A DNA stretch of 64,000 bases. It comes from Variovorax paradoxus. GTDB taxonomy: Bacteria > Pseudomonadota > Gammaproteobacteria > Burkholderiales > Burkholderiaceae_C. Shown here piece after piece: positions 36,504-45,557 of the stretch (the first letter of the stretch is position 1; every line of letters begins with the position of its first letter). The stretch is taken from contig NZ_CP123990.1 of assembly GCF_029919115.1 (NCBI RefSeq), positions 5,358,501-5,422,500 of the forward strand. The letters are read 5' to 3'. The notes under the pieces were generated by a model. It worked only from the letters and a program-made list of their open reading frames with translations, was not told the origin of the DNA and searched no databases. The position numbers and the translations under genes were made by a program.

Positions 36504-36510
36504 TGCGGGC

Positions 36511-37437
36511 ATGGAACTGAGGCAACTGCGTTACTTCGTCAAGGTCTGCGAACTCCACAGCATGGGCCGCGCGGCCGTCGAGCTGGGCGTGGTCACGTCG
36601 GCGCTCAGCCAGCAGATCAGCCGGCTCGAGAGCGAGCTTTCGACGCGGCTGCTGCAGCGCAGCTCGACCGGCGCGGTGCCCACCGATGCCGGCCTGGCCT
36701 TCTTGCACCAGGCGCAGCTCACGCTGCGGCATGCCGACGACGCCGTGCGCGCGGCGCAGCAGGCGCGCCTGTCAGGCCACGTGAGCGTGGGCCTCGCGCC
36801 CACCACGGCCACCGTGCTCGGCGTGCCGCTGATGCGCGCCATGCAGGAGCGCTACCCCGAGGTGCGGCTGCACATGGTCGAGGCGCTCTCGGGCCACCTC
36901 ACCACCATGCTGCATGCGCGCCAGCTCGACCTGGCGGTGCTGTTCCAGACCGACACGCCGCGGCGCTGGAGCGTGCTGCCGCTGCTGGCGGAAAAGCTGT
37001 TCGTGATCGCATCGCCGACGCTGGACGGGCGCCCCACGGGCACCAAGGTGCGCCTGTCGCAACTGGCCGACGTGCCACTCATCCTGCCCAGCGGCAGCCA
37101 TGGTCTCCGCGCAACGCTGATGGCCGCCTTCGCGCGAGCGCGGATTCAGCCGCGCATCGTGGCCGAGGTGGACGGCCTCGCGCTGCTGATGGACGCCGTG
37201 CGCGCAGGCCACGGCGCGACCATCCAACCCGGTGCCGCCACCGCCCGGCACGACCGCGACGACTTGCAACTCACGCAGATCAGCGATGCGCATGTGGGCC
37301 GCCGCAACCTGCTCGTCAGCCTCTCTGACGACGAGCTTTCTCCCGCCGCGCTCGCCGCACGCGTGGTGCTTGCCGACACCGCCCGCGCCCTGGTGCGCGA
37401 AGGCCGCTGGACTGGCGCCAGTCTTCTCGAAAACTGA
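36511..37437 (+). CDS. LysR-family regulator (TcuR-like by context)
   Basis: 308 residues. The HTH is near residues 1-60 ('MELRQLRYFVKVCELHSMGRAA' in part, then 'VVTSALSQQISRLE'). The effector domain has 'VSVGLAPTTATVLGVPLM'. It is 7 bases downstream of the BASS gene and in the same direction as tcuA, so it is probably in the operon it controls, as TcuR is linked to tcuABC. The likely inducer is a citrate- or tricarballylate-like acid. Confidence 0.88.
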   Translation: MELRQLRYFVKVCELHSMGRAAVELGVVTSALSQQISRLESELSTRLLQRSSTGAVPTDAGLAFLHQAQLTLRHADDAVRAAQQARLSGHVSVGLAPTTATVLGVPLMRAMQERYPEVRLHMVEALSGHLTTMLHARQLDLAVLFQTDTPRRWSVLPLLAEKLFVIASPTLDGRPTGTKVRLSQLADVPLILPSGSHGLRATLMAAFARARIQPRIVAEVDGLALLMDAVRAGHGATIQPGAATARHDRDDLQLTQISDAHVGRRNLLVSLSDDELSPAALAARVVLADTARALVREGRWTGASLLEN

Positions 37438-37486
37438 ACACCCGTTGCCTCTTTCGGCCTTTCGCGTGAAGGCCGCGCCGCCTAAA

Positions 37487-37508
37487 GTCTCCTGTATTCC
37501 AAGGAGAC
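37487..37508 (+). promoter_or_regulatory. Inverted repeat covering tcuA ribosome site
   Basis: GTCTCCT and AGGAGAC form perfect 7-base arms with an 8-base spacer, ending six bases before the tcuA GTG. The right arm contains the AGGAG ribosome site. It could be an RNA hairpin that masks translation or a DNA operator, for instance for the LysR protein just upstream. Function not shown. Confidence 0.5.
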
Positions 37509-37514
37509 CCACGA

Positions 37515-38942
37515 GTGACAGATGTTCTGGTTGTCGGCGGCGGCAATGCCGCGCTGTGCGCCGCGCTGATGGCGCGCGAGGCCGGCGCTTCGGTGCTGCT
37601 GCTCGAAGCCTCGCCCAAGGAATGGCGCGGCGGCAATTCGCAGCACACCCGCAACCTGCGCTGCATGCACGACGCACCGCAGGACGTGCTGATCGACGCC
37701 TACCCTGAAGAGGAATACTGGCAAGACCTGCTGAAGGTGACCGGCGGCCTCACCGACGAGCACTTGGCGCGCCTGGTGATTCGCGCCTCATCCAGTTGCC
37801 GCGACTGGATGCGCAGCCACGGCGTGCACTTTCAGCCGCCGCTTTCGGGTGCGCTGCACGTGGCGCGTACCAATGCATTCTTCATGGGCGGCGGCAAGGC
37901 GTTGGTGAACGCCTATTTCCGCAGCGCCGAACGGCTGGGCGTGCAGATCCGCTACGACACGCCCGTGGCCTCGGTGGAGCTTGACGGCGACCGCTTCGTG
38001 GCCGTGCGCACCGAAGCCGGGGAGCGCATTCAAGGCAAGAGCTGCGTGCTGGCCTCAGGCGGCTTCGAGTCGAACCGCGAATGGCTGCGCGAAGCCTGGG
38101 GCCAGAACGAGCGCGGCGAATGGCCGGCCGACAACTTCCTGATTCGCGGCACGCGCTTCAACCAGGGCGTGCTGCTCAAGCACATGATCGAAGCCGGTGC
38201 CGACAGCATCGGCGACCCGTCGCAAGGCCACATGGTGGCCATCGATGCGCGCGCGCCGCTGTACGACGGCGGCATCTGCACGCGCATCGACTGCGTGTCG
38301 CTCGGTGTGGTGGTCAACCGCGAGGCGCAGCGCTTCTACGACGAGGGCGAAGACTTCTGGCCCAAGCGCTATGCCATCTGGGGCCGGCTCGTGGCGCAGC
38401 AGCCGGGGCAGATCGCGTGGTCGGTCATCGACCAGAAGGCTGTCGGGCGCTTCATGCCGCCGGTGTTCACCGGCACGCAGGCGAACACGCTCGGCGAGCT
38501 GGCGCAGAAGATCGGTCTCGACGAAACCGCGTTCGTTCGCACCGTGCAGGACTACAACGCCGCCTGCCGCGTCGGGCGCTTCGACCACACGGCCTTGGAC
38601 GACTGCCACACCGAAGGCGTTGCACCGGCCAAGACGCACTGGGCGCGCCCTATCGACACGGCGCCCTTTTACGCGTACCCGGTGCGGCCCGGCATCACCT
38701 TCACCTACCTGGGCCTGAAGGTGGACGAAACGGCCGCGGTGCGCTTCGGCGGCCGGCCCAGCCCCAATCTCTTTGTGGCCGGAGAAATGATGGCCGGCAA
38801 TGTGCTGGGCAAGGGCTACACCGCCGGCGTGGGCATGAGCATCGGCACGGCCTTCGGGCGCATTGCCGGCACGCAGGCTGCGCACGCGGCAAAGAACCTT
38901 TCGAAGAATTCCCCGGAGGCCGCCCTTGCAGCAGCTCACTGA
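37515..38942 (+). CDS. tcuA: FAD-dependent tricarballylate dehydrogenase (TcuA-like)
   Basis: 475 residues of the succinate dehydrogenase/fumarate reductase flavoprotein family. The N-terminal FAD motif is '[17 protein letters not shown]', followed by '[14 protein letters not shown]', and the C-terminal FAD block is '[19 protein letters not shown]'. In Salmonella TcuA oxidises tricarballylate to cis-aconitate and passes electrons to TcuB. It begins with GTG, with AGGAG 8 bases upstream. tcuB starts inside its 3' end. No tcuC permease is present; the BASS gene is the candidate transporter. Confidence 0.9.
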   Translation: MTDVLVVGGGNAALCAALMAREAGASVLLLEASPKEWRGGNSQHTRNLRCMHDAPQDVLIDAYPEEEYWQDLLKVTGGLTDEHLARLVIRASSSCRDWMRSHGVHFQPPLSGALHVARTNAFFMGGGKALVNAYFRSAERLGVQIRYDTPVASVELDGDRFVAVRTEAGERIQGKSCVLASGGFESNREWLREAWGQNERGEWPADNFLIRGTRFNQGVLLKHMIEAGADSIGDPSQGHMVAIDARAPLYDGGICTRIDCVSLGVVVNREAQRFYDEGEDFWPKRYAIWGRLVAQQPGQIAWSVIDQKAVGRFMPPVFTGTQANTLGELAQKIGLDETAFVRTVQDYNAACRVGRFDHTALDDCHTEGVAPAKTHWARPIDTAPFYAYPVRPGITFTYLGLKVDETAAVRFGGRPSPNLFVAGEMMAGNVLGKGYTAGVGMSIGTAFGRIAGTQAAHAAKNLSKNSPEAALAAAH

Positions 38943-40152
38943 CCTCGTCGCGCGTGCCCGTGCGGATGCAGACGGCATAGGCAGCGCCTCGCCGCGGGTG
39001 AATCCGATCCGCCCCGCCCTGCCCCTGACTGCGAGCGAGGGCGAGGTGGCGCGCATCCTGCAGATCTGCAACGCCTGCCGCTATTGCGAAGGCTTCTGCG
39101 CCGTATTTCCCGCAATGACGCGGCGGCTCGAGTTCGGCAAGGCCGACACGCACTACCTGGCCAACCTGTGCCACAACTGCGGCTCCTGCCTGCATGCCTG
39201 CCAATATGCGCCGCCGCACGAGTTTGCGGTGAACGTGCCGCAGGCCATGGCTCAGGTGCGCATGCAGACGTACCACGACTACGCGTGGCCGCCCGCGATG
39301 GGCGCGCTCTACAAGAAGGCCGGCCTCACCGTGGCGCTCGCACTGGCCGCCGGCCTCGCGCTGTTTCTGGTGCTGGCCGTGGCGATGACGGGATCGCTGT
39401 TCCATGAGCCGCTCGCGGGCAATTTCTACGCGATCTTTCCGCACAACTTCCTGGCGCTGGTGTTCGGCGCGGTGTTCGGCCTGGTGGTGTTCGCGCTGGG
39501 CATGGGCACGCGCCGGTTCTGGCGCGAGGTGTCACCGGCACAGGAAAGCGCGCCCGCCGAAGTGGCCGACGTGCGCACCGCAGCCAGCGCCGAAGCCGCG
39601 CACGACGTGCTGCGGCTCAAGTACCTGGACGGCGGCCACGGCCAGGGCTGCAACAACGAGGACGACCGCTTCACTCTCTGGCGCAGGCGCTTTCACCACT
39701 TCACCTTCTACGGCTTCATGCTGTGCTTTGCCTCCACCTGCGTGGCAACGCTCTACCATTACCTGCTCGGCCTGCAAGCGCCCTATGCGTTGACCAGCCT
39801 GCCGGTGCTGCTGGGCACTGCCGGCGGCATCGGCCTGGTCATAGGCCCGGTCGGGTTGCTGTGGACGAACCTGCGGCGCAATGCCGCGCACGGCGACATT
39901 GCGCAGCGGCCGATGGACCGCGGCTTCATCGCGCTGCTGCTGCTCACCAGCCTGACGGGCCTTGCGCTGCTCGCCTGGCGCGACACCGCCTTCATGGCGC
40001 TGCTGCTCGCGGTGCACCTGGGCGTGGTCATGGCGCTCTTCCTGACGCTGCCCTACGGAAAGTTCGCGCACGGCATCTTCCGCTCGGCGGCGCTGCTGAA
40101 ATTCGCGATTGAAAAACGCCTGCCCAGCCGCTTGCAACTGGGCGGCGACTGA
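38926..40152 (+). CDS. tcuB: Tricarballylate utilisation protein TcuB (Fe-S/heme membrane protein)
   Basis: 408 residues. The N-terminal part has two 4Fe-4S-type cysteine groups, '[15 protein letters not shown]' and '[19 protein letters not shown]' (each CxxCxxC plus C). The C-terminal part has about six membrane spans with His residues for heme b. TcuB re-oxidises FADH2 of TcuA and sends electrons to the quinone pool. No ATG fits: the TTG at 38926 is chosen because GGAGG lies six bases upstream and it overlaps the tcuA end by 17 bases. The upstream frame extension is inside tcuA and not conserved. Confidence 0.9.
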   Translation: MQQLTDLVARARADADGIGSASPRVNPIRPALPLTASEGEVARILQICNACRYCEGFCAVFPAMTRRLEFGKADTHYLANLCHNCGSCLHACQYAPPHEFAVNVPQAMAQVRMQTYHDYAWPPAMGALYKKAGLTVALALAAGLALFLVLAVAMTGSLFHEPLAGNFYAIFPHNFLALVFGAVFGLVVFALGMGTRRFWREVSPAQESAPAEVADVRTAASAEAAHDVLRLKYLDGGHGQGCNNEDDRFTLWRRRFHHFTFYGFMLCFASTCVATLYHYLLGLQAPYALTSLPVLLGTAGGIGLVIGPVGLLWTNLRRNAAHGDIAQRPMDRGFIALLLLTSLTGLALLAWRDTAFMALLLAVHLGVVMALFLTLPYGKFAHGIFRSAALLKFAIEKRLPSRLQLGGD

Positions 40153-40169
40153 CCGCCGGGCCGACTAGC

Positions 40170-40213
40170 AACGGTCGGCAAACCACGTGTAACAGCTCCA
40201 AAGACCGACCGTT
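40170..40213. repeat. Spaced inverted repeat upstream of GH3 gene
   Basis: AACGGTCGG (40170-40178) and CCGACCGTT (40205-40213) are perfect 9-base arms separated by 26 bases, about three helical turns centre to centre. It lies between the tcuB stop and the beta-glucosidase start and could be a looped operator or a terminator stem; there is no T-tract. The right arm (ACCGACCGT) resembles half-sites used by TetR-type repressors, but no such gene is nearby. Confidence 0.4.
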
Positions 40214-40249
40214 CCGTGCGGTCAGGCTTTGGCACGAGAATGGCAGGCC

Positions 40250-42544
40250 ATGCACGCTCGTACCCCCGCCATGGCGGCCCTGCTGGGCCTGGCCTGTTTT
40301 CTCTCCCCCGTTTCCGCCGTCACTCCCGTCTCCCAGAGAGCCCTTGCAATCCCTCCCGCAGGGTCACAAGGCGCCGACGCGCGGATCGATTCGCTGGTTG
40401 CCCGCATGACGGTCGAAGAGAAAGTAGGCCAGCTCAGCCTCTACGGCCCCGCCGACACCAACATTCCCGGCAACCCCCAGGCCGCGCAACGCAATGCGCA
40501 GCAAGAGATAGACGACGTGCGCGCCGGCCGGCTCACGGGCCTGTTCAACAACCAGGGGCTGGAGCGCAAGCGCGTGCTGCAAGAGGTGGCCGTGCGCGAA
40601 TCGCGCCTGGGCATTCCGCTGCTCTACGGCGCCGACGTGATCCACGGCTTTCGTACCATCTTCCCCATGCCCCTGGCAGAAGCCGCAAGCTGGGAGCCCG
40701 AGCTTGCCGAGCGCACCGCCCGCGCAGCCGCGGTGGAAGCCAGCGCCGACGGCTTTCGCTGGACCTTTGCACCCATGGTCGACATTGCACGCGATGCGCG
40801 CTGGGGCCGCGGCATCGAAGGCGCGGGCGAAGACGTGTACCTGGCCAACCTGTTCGCGGCGGCGCGCGTGCGCGGCTTCCAGGGCAACGACCTTTCGCGC
40901 GGCGACGCATTGCTGGCCACGCCCAAGCACTTTGCGGCCTATGGTGCGGCCGAGGGCGGACTCGACTACGCAGCCACCGACATTTCCGAACGCACGCTGC
41001 GCCAGGTGTACCTGCCGCCATTCCGCGCCGCGCTCGACGCGGGCGCGCTCTCGGTGATGAGTGCGTTCAATGAGATCTCGGGCATTCCGTCGATTGCCAA
41101 CCCCGCGCTGCTGACCGGCGTGCTGCGCGACGAGTGGAAGTTCAAGGGCTTCGTGGTTTCGGACTACACCGCCGACGAGGAGCTGATTGCCCACGGCTAC
41201 GCCGCGAATGGCCGCGAAGCCGCCAAGCAGTCGTTCCTGGCCGGCACCGATGTCAGCATGCAGAGCGGCCTCTACATGCGCTACCTTCCCGAGCTCGTGG
41301 CCTCGGGCGAAGTGCCGATGGCGCGGCTGGACGACGCGGTGCGCCGCGTGCTGTGGGTCAAGCAGAAGCTCGGCTTGTTCGACCATCCGTTTCGCGGGCT
41401 CGATGGCCCGCCGCCGCAAGCCCGCGCCGAAAACCCCGAACACATTGCGCTGGCACGCGAGGATGCACGCCGTTCCATCGTGATGCTGAAGAATCAGCGC
41501 TCAGTTCTACCGCTGCCCAAGTCCGGCAAGAAGATTGCGCTGATCGGGCCCTTCGGCTCGGGCACGCAAGACCTGCTCGGCGCCTGGAGCCTGTTCCCCG
41601 GCCAGTCGGCGCCGGTGGGCATCGAAGACGGCCTGCGTGCCGCGCTGCGCGACCCCGGCGCGCTGACGGTGGTGCGCGGCTCGGGCATCGATACGCCGCT
41701 GGCGGGCGGCATCGAGGCCGCGGTGGCCGCCGCGCGCGATGCCGATGTGGTGGTGCTCGCCGTCGGCGAGGGCCAGCTCATGTCGGGCGAGGCCCGTTCG
41801 CGCACCGACATCGGCATTCCGCAGGCGCAGCAAGACTTGGCTGAGGCGGTGGCCGCCGCAGGCAAGCCCGTGGTGGTGCTGCTGAGCAACGGCCGCGCGA
41901 TGGCGCTGCGGGGCGCGGTGCGCAACGCCGACGCGATTCTTGTCACCTGGTTTCTGGGCGTGCAGACGGGCTCCGCCATTGCGGACGTGATGTTCGGCGA
42001 CTTCAATCCGTCGGGCCGATTGCCGGTGAGCTTTCCGCAAACCTCGGGGCAGGTGCCCTTCTACTATGGGCAGAAGCGCACCGGCCGGCCGTTGCCCGAC
42101 AACGACCAGGCCATGGCTTTCAAGACCCGGTATGTGGATACCACGAACCAAGCGCTCTACCCCTTCGGATACGGCATCGGCTATGCGCCGGTGCGCTACG
42201 ACAGCGTCGAACTCAGCCGCGACAGGCTGCCGCTTGGCAGCAGCTTGCGCGTGCGCGCCACCATAACCAATACCGGCCAGCGCGAGGCCGAGGAAGTCGT
42301 GCAGCTGTATACCGCCGAACGCGCCGCGAGCGTGACGCGGCCGGTGCGCGAACTCAAGAACTTCCAAAAGGTGCGCATCGAGCCCGGCGCATCGAAAGTG
42401 GTCGAGTTCACGCTCGGTGCGGAAGACCTGCAGTTCATCGGCCGCGACATGAAGCCGACCGTCGAACCCGGCGAGTTCGACCTCTGGGTCGCGCCTTCGG
42501 CCACCGGTGGCATACGAAAGACCTTTGCGCTGACGCGGGAGTGA
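40250..42544 (+). CDS. bglX: Glycoside hydrolase family 3 beta-glucosidase (BglX-like), secreted
   Basis: 764 residues with an N-terminal signal peptide ending near 'SPVSA'. The order is GH3 N-terminal barrel, GH3 C-terminal domain, fibronectin III-like domain, as in periplasmic BglX. The nucleophile Asp is in 'GFVVSDYTADEE', with 'GIPLLYGADVIHG' and 'FAPMVDIARDARWGRG' upstream. Expected to hydrolyse beta-linked gluco-oligosaccharides in the periplasm. The ATG at 40250 is chosen because the hydrophobic signal follows it directly. It stands alone, with no sugar transporter beside it. Confidence 0.94.
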   Translation: MHARTPAMAALLGLACFLSPVSAVTPVSQRALAIPPAGSQGADARIDSLVARMTVEEKVGQLSLYGPADTNIPGNPQAAQRNAQQEIDDVRAGRLTGLFNNQGLERKRVLQEVAVRESRLGIPLLYGADVIHGFRTIFPMPLAEAASWEPELAERTARAAAVEASADGFRWTFAPMVDIARDARWGRGIEGAGEDVYLANLFAAARVRGFQGNDLSRGDALLATPKHFAAYGAAEGGLDYAATDISERTLRQVYLPPFRAALDAGALSVMSAFNEISGIPSIANPALLTGVLRDEWKFKGFVVSDYTADEELIAHGYAANGREAAKQSFLAGTDVSMQSGLYMRYLPELVASGEVPMARLDDAVRRVLWVKQKLGLFDHPFRGLDGPPPQARAENPEHIALAREDARRSIVMLKNQRSVLPLPKSGKKIALIGPFGSGTQDLLGAWSLFPGQSAPVGIEDGLRAALRDPGALTVVRGSGIDTPLAGGIEAAVAAARDADVVVLAVGEGQLMSGEARSRTDIGIPQAQQDLAEAVAAAGKPVVVLLSNGRAMALRGAVRNADAILVTWFLGVQTGSAIADVMFGDFNPSGRLPVSFPQTSGQVPFYYGQKRTGRPLPDNDQAMAFKTRYVDTTNQALYPFGYGIGYAPVRYDSVELSRDRLPLGSSLRVRATITNTGQREAEEVVQLYTAERAASVTRPVRELKNFQKVRIEPGASKVVEFTLGAEDLQFIGRDMKPTVEPGEFDLWVAPSATGGIRKTFALTRE

Positions 42545-42588
42545 TGCATACCGCGCAGCGGCTCCGCCGGCTTTTTGCAGCAACGGAA

Positions 42589-42611
42589 AACGGGCCCATC
42601 GAGGGCCCGTT
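42589..42611. terminator. Bidirectional terminator between bglX and small secreted protein gene
   Basis: Perfect 9-bp stem AACGGGCCC/GGGCCCGTT with a 5-base loop. The minus-strand reading is followed by TTTTCC and the plus-strand reading by CTTC, so it works best for the minus-strand gene but may end both convergent transcripts. Confidence 0.75.
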
Positions 42612-42641
42612 CTTCATTGCGCTGATCGGCGAGGGATCGGC

Positions 42642-42992
42642 TTACAGGCCAGCTTGGCGCGTGAACGACACGCTGGGCTTCTTGTAGGCTTGCGGCACTT
42701 CGTCACGGTAGAAAGCGCGGCGGTCGAGGCTTGCCAGCGGGTCATGCGCCTTGGCAACAGCTTCGGCCTGGATCACCGAGCGGTCGGCGGTCGAGGTGAA
42801 GGCTTGTGCGCCGGCGCTGGCGCCTTCGCTGTATTCGTTGCCGGCGCGAGCGGCGGCAACGGCTTGCGGAGCAACTTCGGAGCGCGACACGCCCGAGTTC
42901 ACGGTCAGCACGCCTTCATAGGTTTCTGCGTGCGCACCGGCGGCAGCCAGGAGCGAGAGAGCAGCGGCAGCGAGGATCTTCGAGGCATTCAT
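42642..42992 (-). CDS. Small secreted protein of unknown function
   Basis: 116 residues with a clear Sec signal peptide (MNASKILAAAALSLLAAAGAHA, cleavage before ETYEG) and an AGGAG site before the ATG. The mature part is alanine-rich and polar, with 'VNSGVSRSEV', 'SEGASAGAQAF' and a C-terminal 'SLDRRAFYRDEVPQAYKKPS'. I recognise this type as a family of small exported proteins common in Comamonadaceae (sometimes grouped with DUF4148) but know no function. It is monocistronic, ending at a good terminator. Confidence 0.8.
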   Translation of the reverse strand: MNASKILAAAALSLLAAAGAHAETYEGVLTVNSGVSRSEVAPQAVAAARAGNEYSEGASAGAQAFTSTADRSVIQAEAVAKAHDPLASLDRRAFYRDEVPQAYKKPSVSFTRQAGL

Positions 42993-43046
42993 TTCAATCT
43001 CCTAATGGGTTGGTTGGTGAGATGAAGTTTGATCCCGAACACCCAT

Positions 43047-43077
43047 AAAAAAACGCCGCAAAATGAATCACGGCGTT
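43047..43077 (-). terminator. Rho-independent terminator after fmdB
   Basis: On the minus strand AACGCCG and CGGCGTT form a 7-bp stem with a 12-base loop, followed by a run of T (seven A at 43047-43053 on the plus strand, two of which belong to the stem). It lies 98 bases downstream of the fmdB stop and should end the urt-fmd transcript. The 120 bases around it also hold a few short GGCGTTAG-like copies with no clear role. Confidence 0.8.
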
Positions 43078-43174
43078 CACGGGATTGAAACAATCGCCCC
43101 GGCTGCCAAGGCGCCGCGCAGGCTGCAGAGTTAGCTCGGCGTTAGGCCGGCGCTAGCTCGACCCTGGTTTGGCG

Positions 43175-43519
43175 TTAGTGCGAAATCATCCACGGCCGCT
43201 TCGAAGGCGCCGACTTGGCGCCGTTGGGCGCCGTCATTGTCGCGCTGCGCTTCGATGAGGCCGAGCAGCATCCGCAGCCCGCCGGGTGCTTGAAGCGCGC
43301 GTAGTCGCGCGAGCTGCCCGGCTCATGCCGCGCACGCTCGTTGGTCTCCATGGCGCGGCGCGTACCCGATGCCATCAGCGCGAGCCGCGGGGCGGCCGAA
43401 AGCACGCGCCGCGATGCGCATCCGCAGTCCGGGCACCCGGCAGGCTCGTCGCGTTGGCCCGAAGGCCGCAGCGCCTCGAATCCGCCGCACTGGCCGCAGG
43501 CATAGTCGTAGGTAGGCAT
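43175..43519 (-). CDS. fmdB: FmdB-type zinc ribbon protein
   Basis: 114 residues. The N-terminal zinc ribbon starts MPTYDYACGQCGG and continues 'CPDCG' (two CxxC pairs), the FmdB/regulatory-ribbon family. The C-terminal half is basic and has a 'CGCC' motif. FmdB proteins accompany formamidase operons in Methylophilus and relatives, where a regulatory role was proposed but not proven. It starts 8 bases after the fmdA stop and ends the operon. Confidence 0.88.
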   Translation of the reverse strand: MPTYDYACGQCGGFEALRPSGQRDEPAGCPDCGCASRRVLSAAPRLALMASGTRRAMETNERARHEPGSSRDYARFKHPAGCGCCSASSKRSATMTAPNGAKSAPSKRPWMISH

Positions 43520-43527
43520 GGGGCGCG

Positions 43528-44760
43528 TCAGACCAGGTCGTGCGAGAGCGGCATGTCGATGCTGCCGTCGATCATCTTCACCGGACCCGCCGCATTCGGG
43601 TTGATGTCGAAGTCGAAGATCTGCGTAGGCAGCCACAGCGTGGCGCAAGAGTTGGGCACGTCGACCACGCCGCTGATGTGTCCCTGCACGGGCGCGGTGC
43701 CCAGGATCGAATACGCCTGCGCCCCCGAGTAGCCGAACTTCTTCAGGTACTCGATGGCGTTCAGGCAAGCCTGCCGGTAGGCCACGTTCACGTCCAGGTA
43801 GTACTGCTTGCCGGCCTCGTCGACGGAGATGCCCTCGAAGATGAGATAGTCGTTGTACTGCGGCGTGATCACGCTCGGCTTGAAGATCGGGTTCTTGATG
43901 CCGTACTTGGCCATGCCGCCCTTGATGAGCGTGACCTTCATGTGCACCCAGCCAGCCATTTCGATGGCGCCGCAAAACGTGATCTCGCCGTCGCCCTGGC
44001 TGAAGTGCAGGTCGCCCACACTGAGGCCCGCACCGTCCACATACACGGGGAAGAAGACCTTGGAGCCACGCGACAAATCCTTGATGTCGCAGTTGCCGCC
44101 GTGCTCGCGCGGTGGCACAGTGCGCGCGCCTTCGGCCGCGGCCTTGGCACGGGCATCGCCTGTCATCTTGCCCATGTGCGCGGTGCCTGCGAACGGCGGG
44201 TTGGCAAGGCCGGGCACGCGGTCAGGGTCGGTGGCAATGAGCTTGCCTTCGCGCTCGTTCCACATGTCGAGCATGGGCTTGTCGGGCAGGCAGCCGATCA
44301 GGCCGGGATGGATGAGGCCCGCAAAGTTGACGCCGGGCACATGGCGTGAGCTGGTGAACATGCCCTTGAAGTCCCAGATGGATTTCTGCGCTTCGGGAAA
44401 ATGATCGGTCAGAAAGCCGCCACCGTTCTTCTTCGAGAAAAATCCGTTGAAGCCCCAGAGGCTGTCCTGCTTGGCACCAATGTCGAGCAGGTCGACCACC
44501 AGCAGGTCGCCGGGCTCGGCGCCCTTCACGCCCACGGGGCCCGAAAGGTAGTGCACGGTGCTCAGGTCGATGTCGCGCACGTCGTCGGCGCTGTCGTTGT
44601 TCTTGATGAAGCCGCCGGTCCAGTCGAAGGTCTCAAGAATGAAATCGTCACCCGGGTTGACCCAGCAGGCCATCGGAATGTCCGGGTGCCAGCGGTTGTG
44701 GATCATCTCGTTCTCGGTGGGCGGCTTGGTCAGGTCGACCTTGATCAGCGTGTCCGTCAT
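43528..44760 (-). CDS. fmdA: Formamidase
   Basis: 410 residues of the FmdA/AmdA acetamidase-formamidase family. It hydrolyses formamide, and more slowly other short amides, to ammonia and the acid. Family blocks: 'MIHNRWHPDIPMACWVNPG' near the N-terminus, 'HYLSGPVGVKGAEPGDLLVVDLLDIG', 'PPREHGGNCDIKDLSRGS' and 'GDGEITFCGAIEMAG' (all split across the chain). The size matches FmdA of Methylophilus. It lies 23 bases after urtE, so uptake and hydrolysis are in one operon. Confidence 0.95.
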   Translation of the reverse strand: MTDTLIKVDLTKPPTENEMIHNRWHPDIPMACWVNPGDDFILETFDWTGGFIKNNDSADDVRDIDLSTVHYLSGPVGVKGAEPGDLLVVDLLDIGAKQDSLWGFNGFFSKKNGGGFLTDHFPEAQKSIWDFKGMFTSSRHVPGVNFAGLIHPGLIGCLPDKPMLDMWNEREGKLIATDPDRVPGLANPPFAGTAHMGKMTGDARAKAAAEGARTVPPREHGGNCDIKDLSRGSKVFFPVYVDGAGLSVGDLHFSQGDGEITFCGAIEMAGWVHMKVTLIKGGMAKYGIKNPIFKPSVITPQYNDYLIFEGISVDEAGKQYYLDVNVAYRQACLNAIEYLKKFGYSGAQAYSILGTAPVQGHISGVVDVPNSCATLWLPTQIFDFDINPNAAGPVKMIDGSIDMPLSHDLV

Positions 44761-44783
44761 TTGCGGTGGCTCCTGGGTTGTGG

Positions 44784-45485
44784 TTAAACAGAGAGATATG
44801 CCTTGATGTGGTCCACATCGGTCTTGTCGCGCGCGGTCTCATGCACAAGCCGCCCGCCCTCGATCACGAAGAGCCGGTCGGCCACGTCCATCGCAAAGCT
44901 CAGCACCTGTTCGGACACCACAATGGTGATTCCGCGCAGCTTGCGAATTTCGTTGAGGGCCTTGGCAATGTCCTTGATGATCGAAGGCTGGATACCCTCT
45001 GTGGGCTCGTCGAGCAGCAAGACCTTGGGGTCGGTAACGAGGGCGCGCGCAATGGCAAGCTGCTGTTGCTGGCCGCCGGAGAGGTTGCCGCCCTTGCGGC
45101 GCTTCATGTCCCACAGCACGGGGAACAGCGCGTAGATTTCTTCTGGGATGCGCTTTGTCTTCGAGTTCTCGAGACCGGTCTGGATGTTCTCTTCCACCGT
45201 GAGGGTCGGAAAGATCATGCGACCCTGCGGCACGTAGGCAATGCCCTTGGCCACGCGCTTGAAGCTTTCGTCGCGCGACACGTCCTGCCCCGCCACTTCG
45301 ATGCGCCCACTCTTCAGTGGCAGCACACCCATGAGGCTCTTGAACAGCGTGGTCTTGCCCATGCCGTTGCGGCCCATGATGGCTATTGTTTCGTTGGCAT
45401 GGCCTTCGAAGGAGATGCCGTGCAGGGCTTCGCTCTGGCCGTAGGCTGCGTGCAGGTCATCGACCTTCAGCATGATGTTGCTCAT
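44784..45485 (-). CDS. urtE: Urea/amide ABC transporter ATP-binding protein UrtE
   Basis: LivF-type ATPase of 233 residues. Walker A is 'GRNGMGKTT', the signature is 'NLSGGQQQQ', and Walker B is 'VLLLDEPTEG'; 'AAYGQSEALHGISF' is the family N-terminus. It pairs with UrtD as the second nucleotide-binding subunit. Between it and urtD is a 232-base gap filled with repeats, unlike the close spacing elsewhere in the operon. Confidence 0.95.
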   Translation of the reverse strand: MSNIMLKVDDLHAAYGQSEALHGISFEGHANETIAIMGRNGMGKTTLFKSLMGVLPLKSGRIEVAGQDVSRDESFKRVAKGIAYVPQGRMIFPTLTVEENIQTGLENSKTKRIPEEIYALFPVLWDMKRRKGGNLSGGQQQQLAIARALVTDPKVLLLDEPTEGIQPSIIKDIAKALNEIRKLRGITIVVSEQVLSFAMDVADRLFVIEGGRLVHETARDKTDVDHIKAYLSV

Positions 45486-45503
45486 GTCACTTCCTGGGGT
45501 GTT

Positions 45504-45537
45504 TGTTGTTGGCGCTGTTGTTGTTGGCGCTGTTGTT
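45504..45537. repeat. Short tandem repeat, 15-base unit
   Basis: About 2.3 copies of TGTTGTTGGCGCTGT in direct tandem just upstream of the urtE start codon region (on the minus strand this is the leader of urtE). The unit is a multiple of three, but there is no credible coding frame here. It could alter the distance between upstream signals and the urtE ribosome site by slippage. Confidence 0.6.
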
Positions 45538-45557
45538 CAGGGCTTGTGCAAAGGCCA

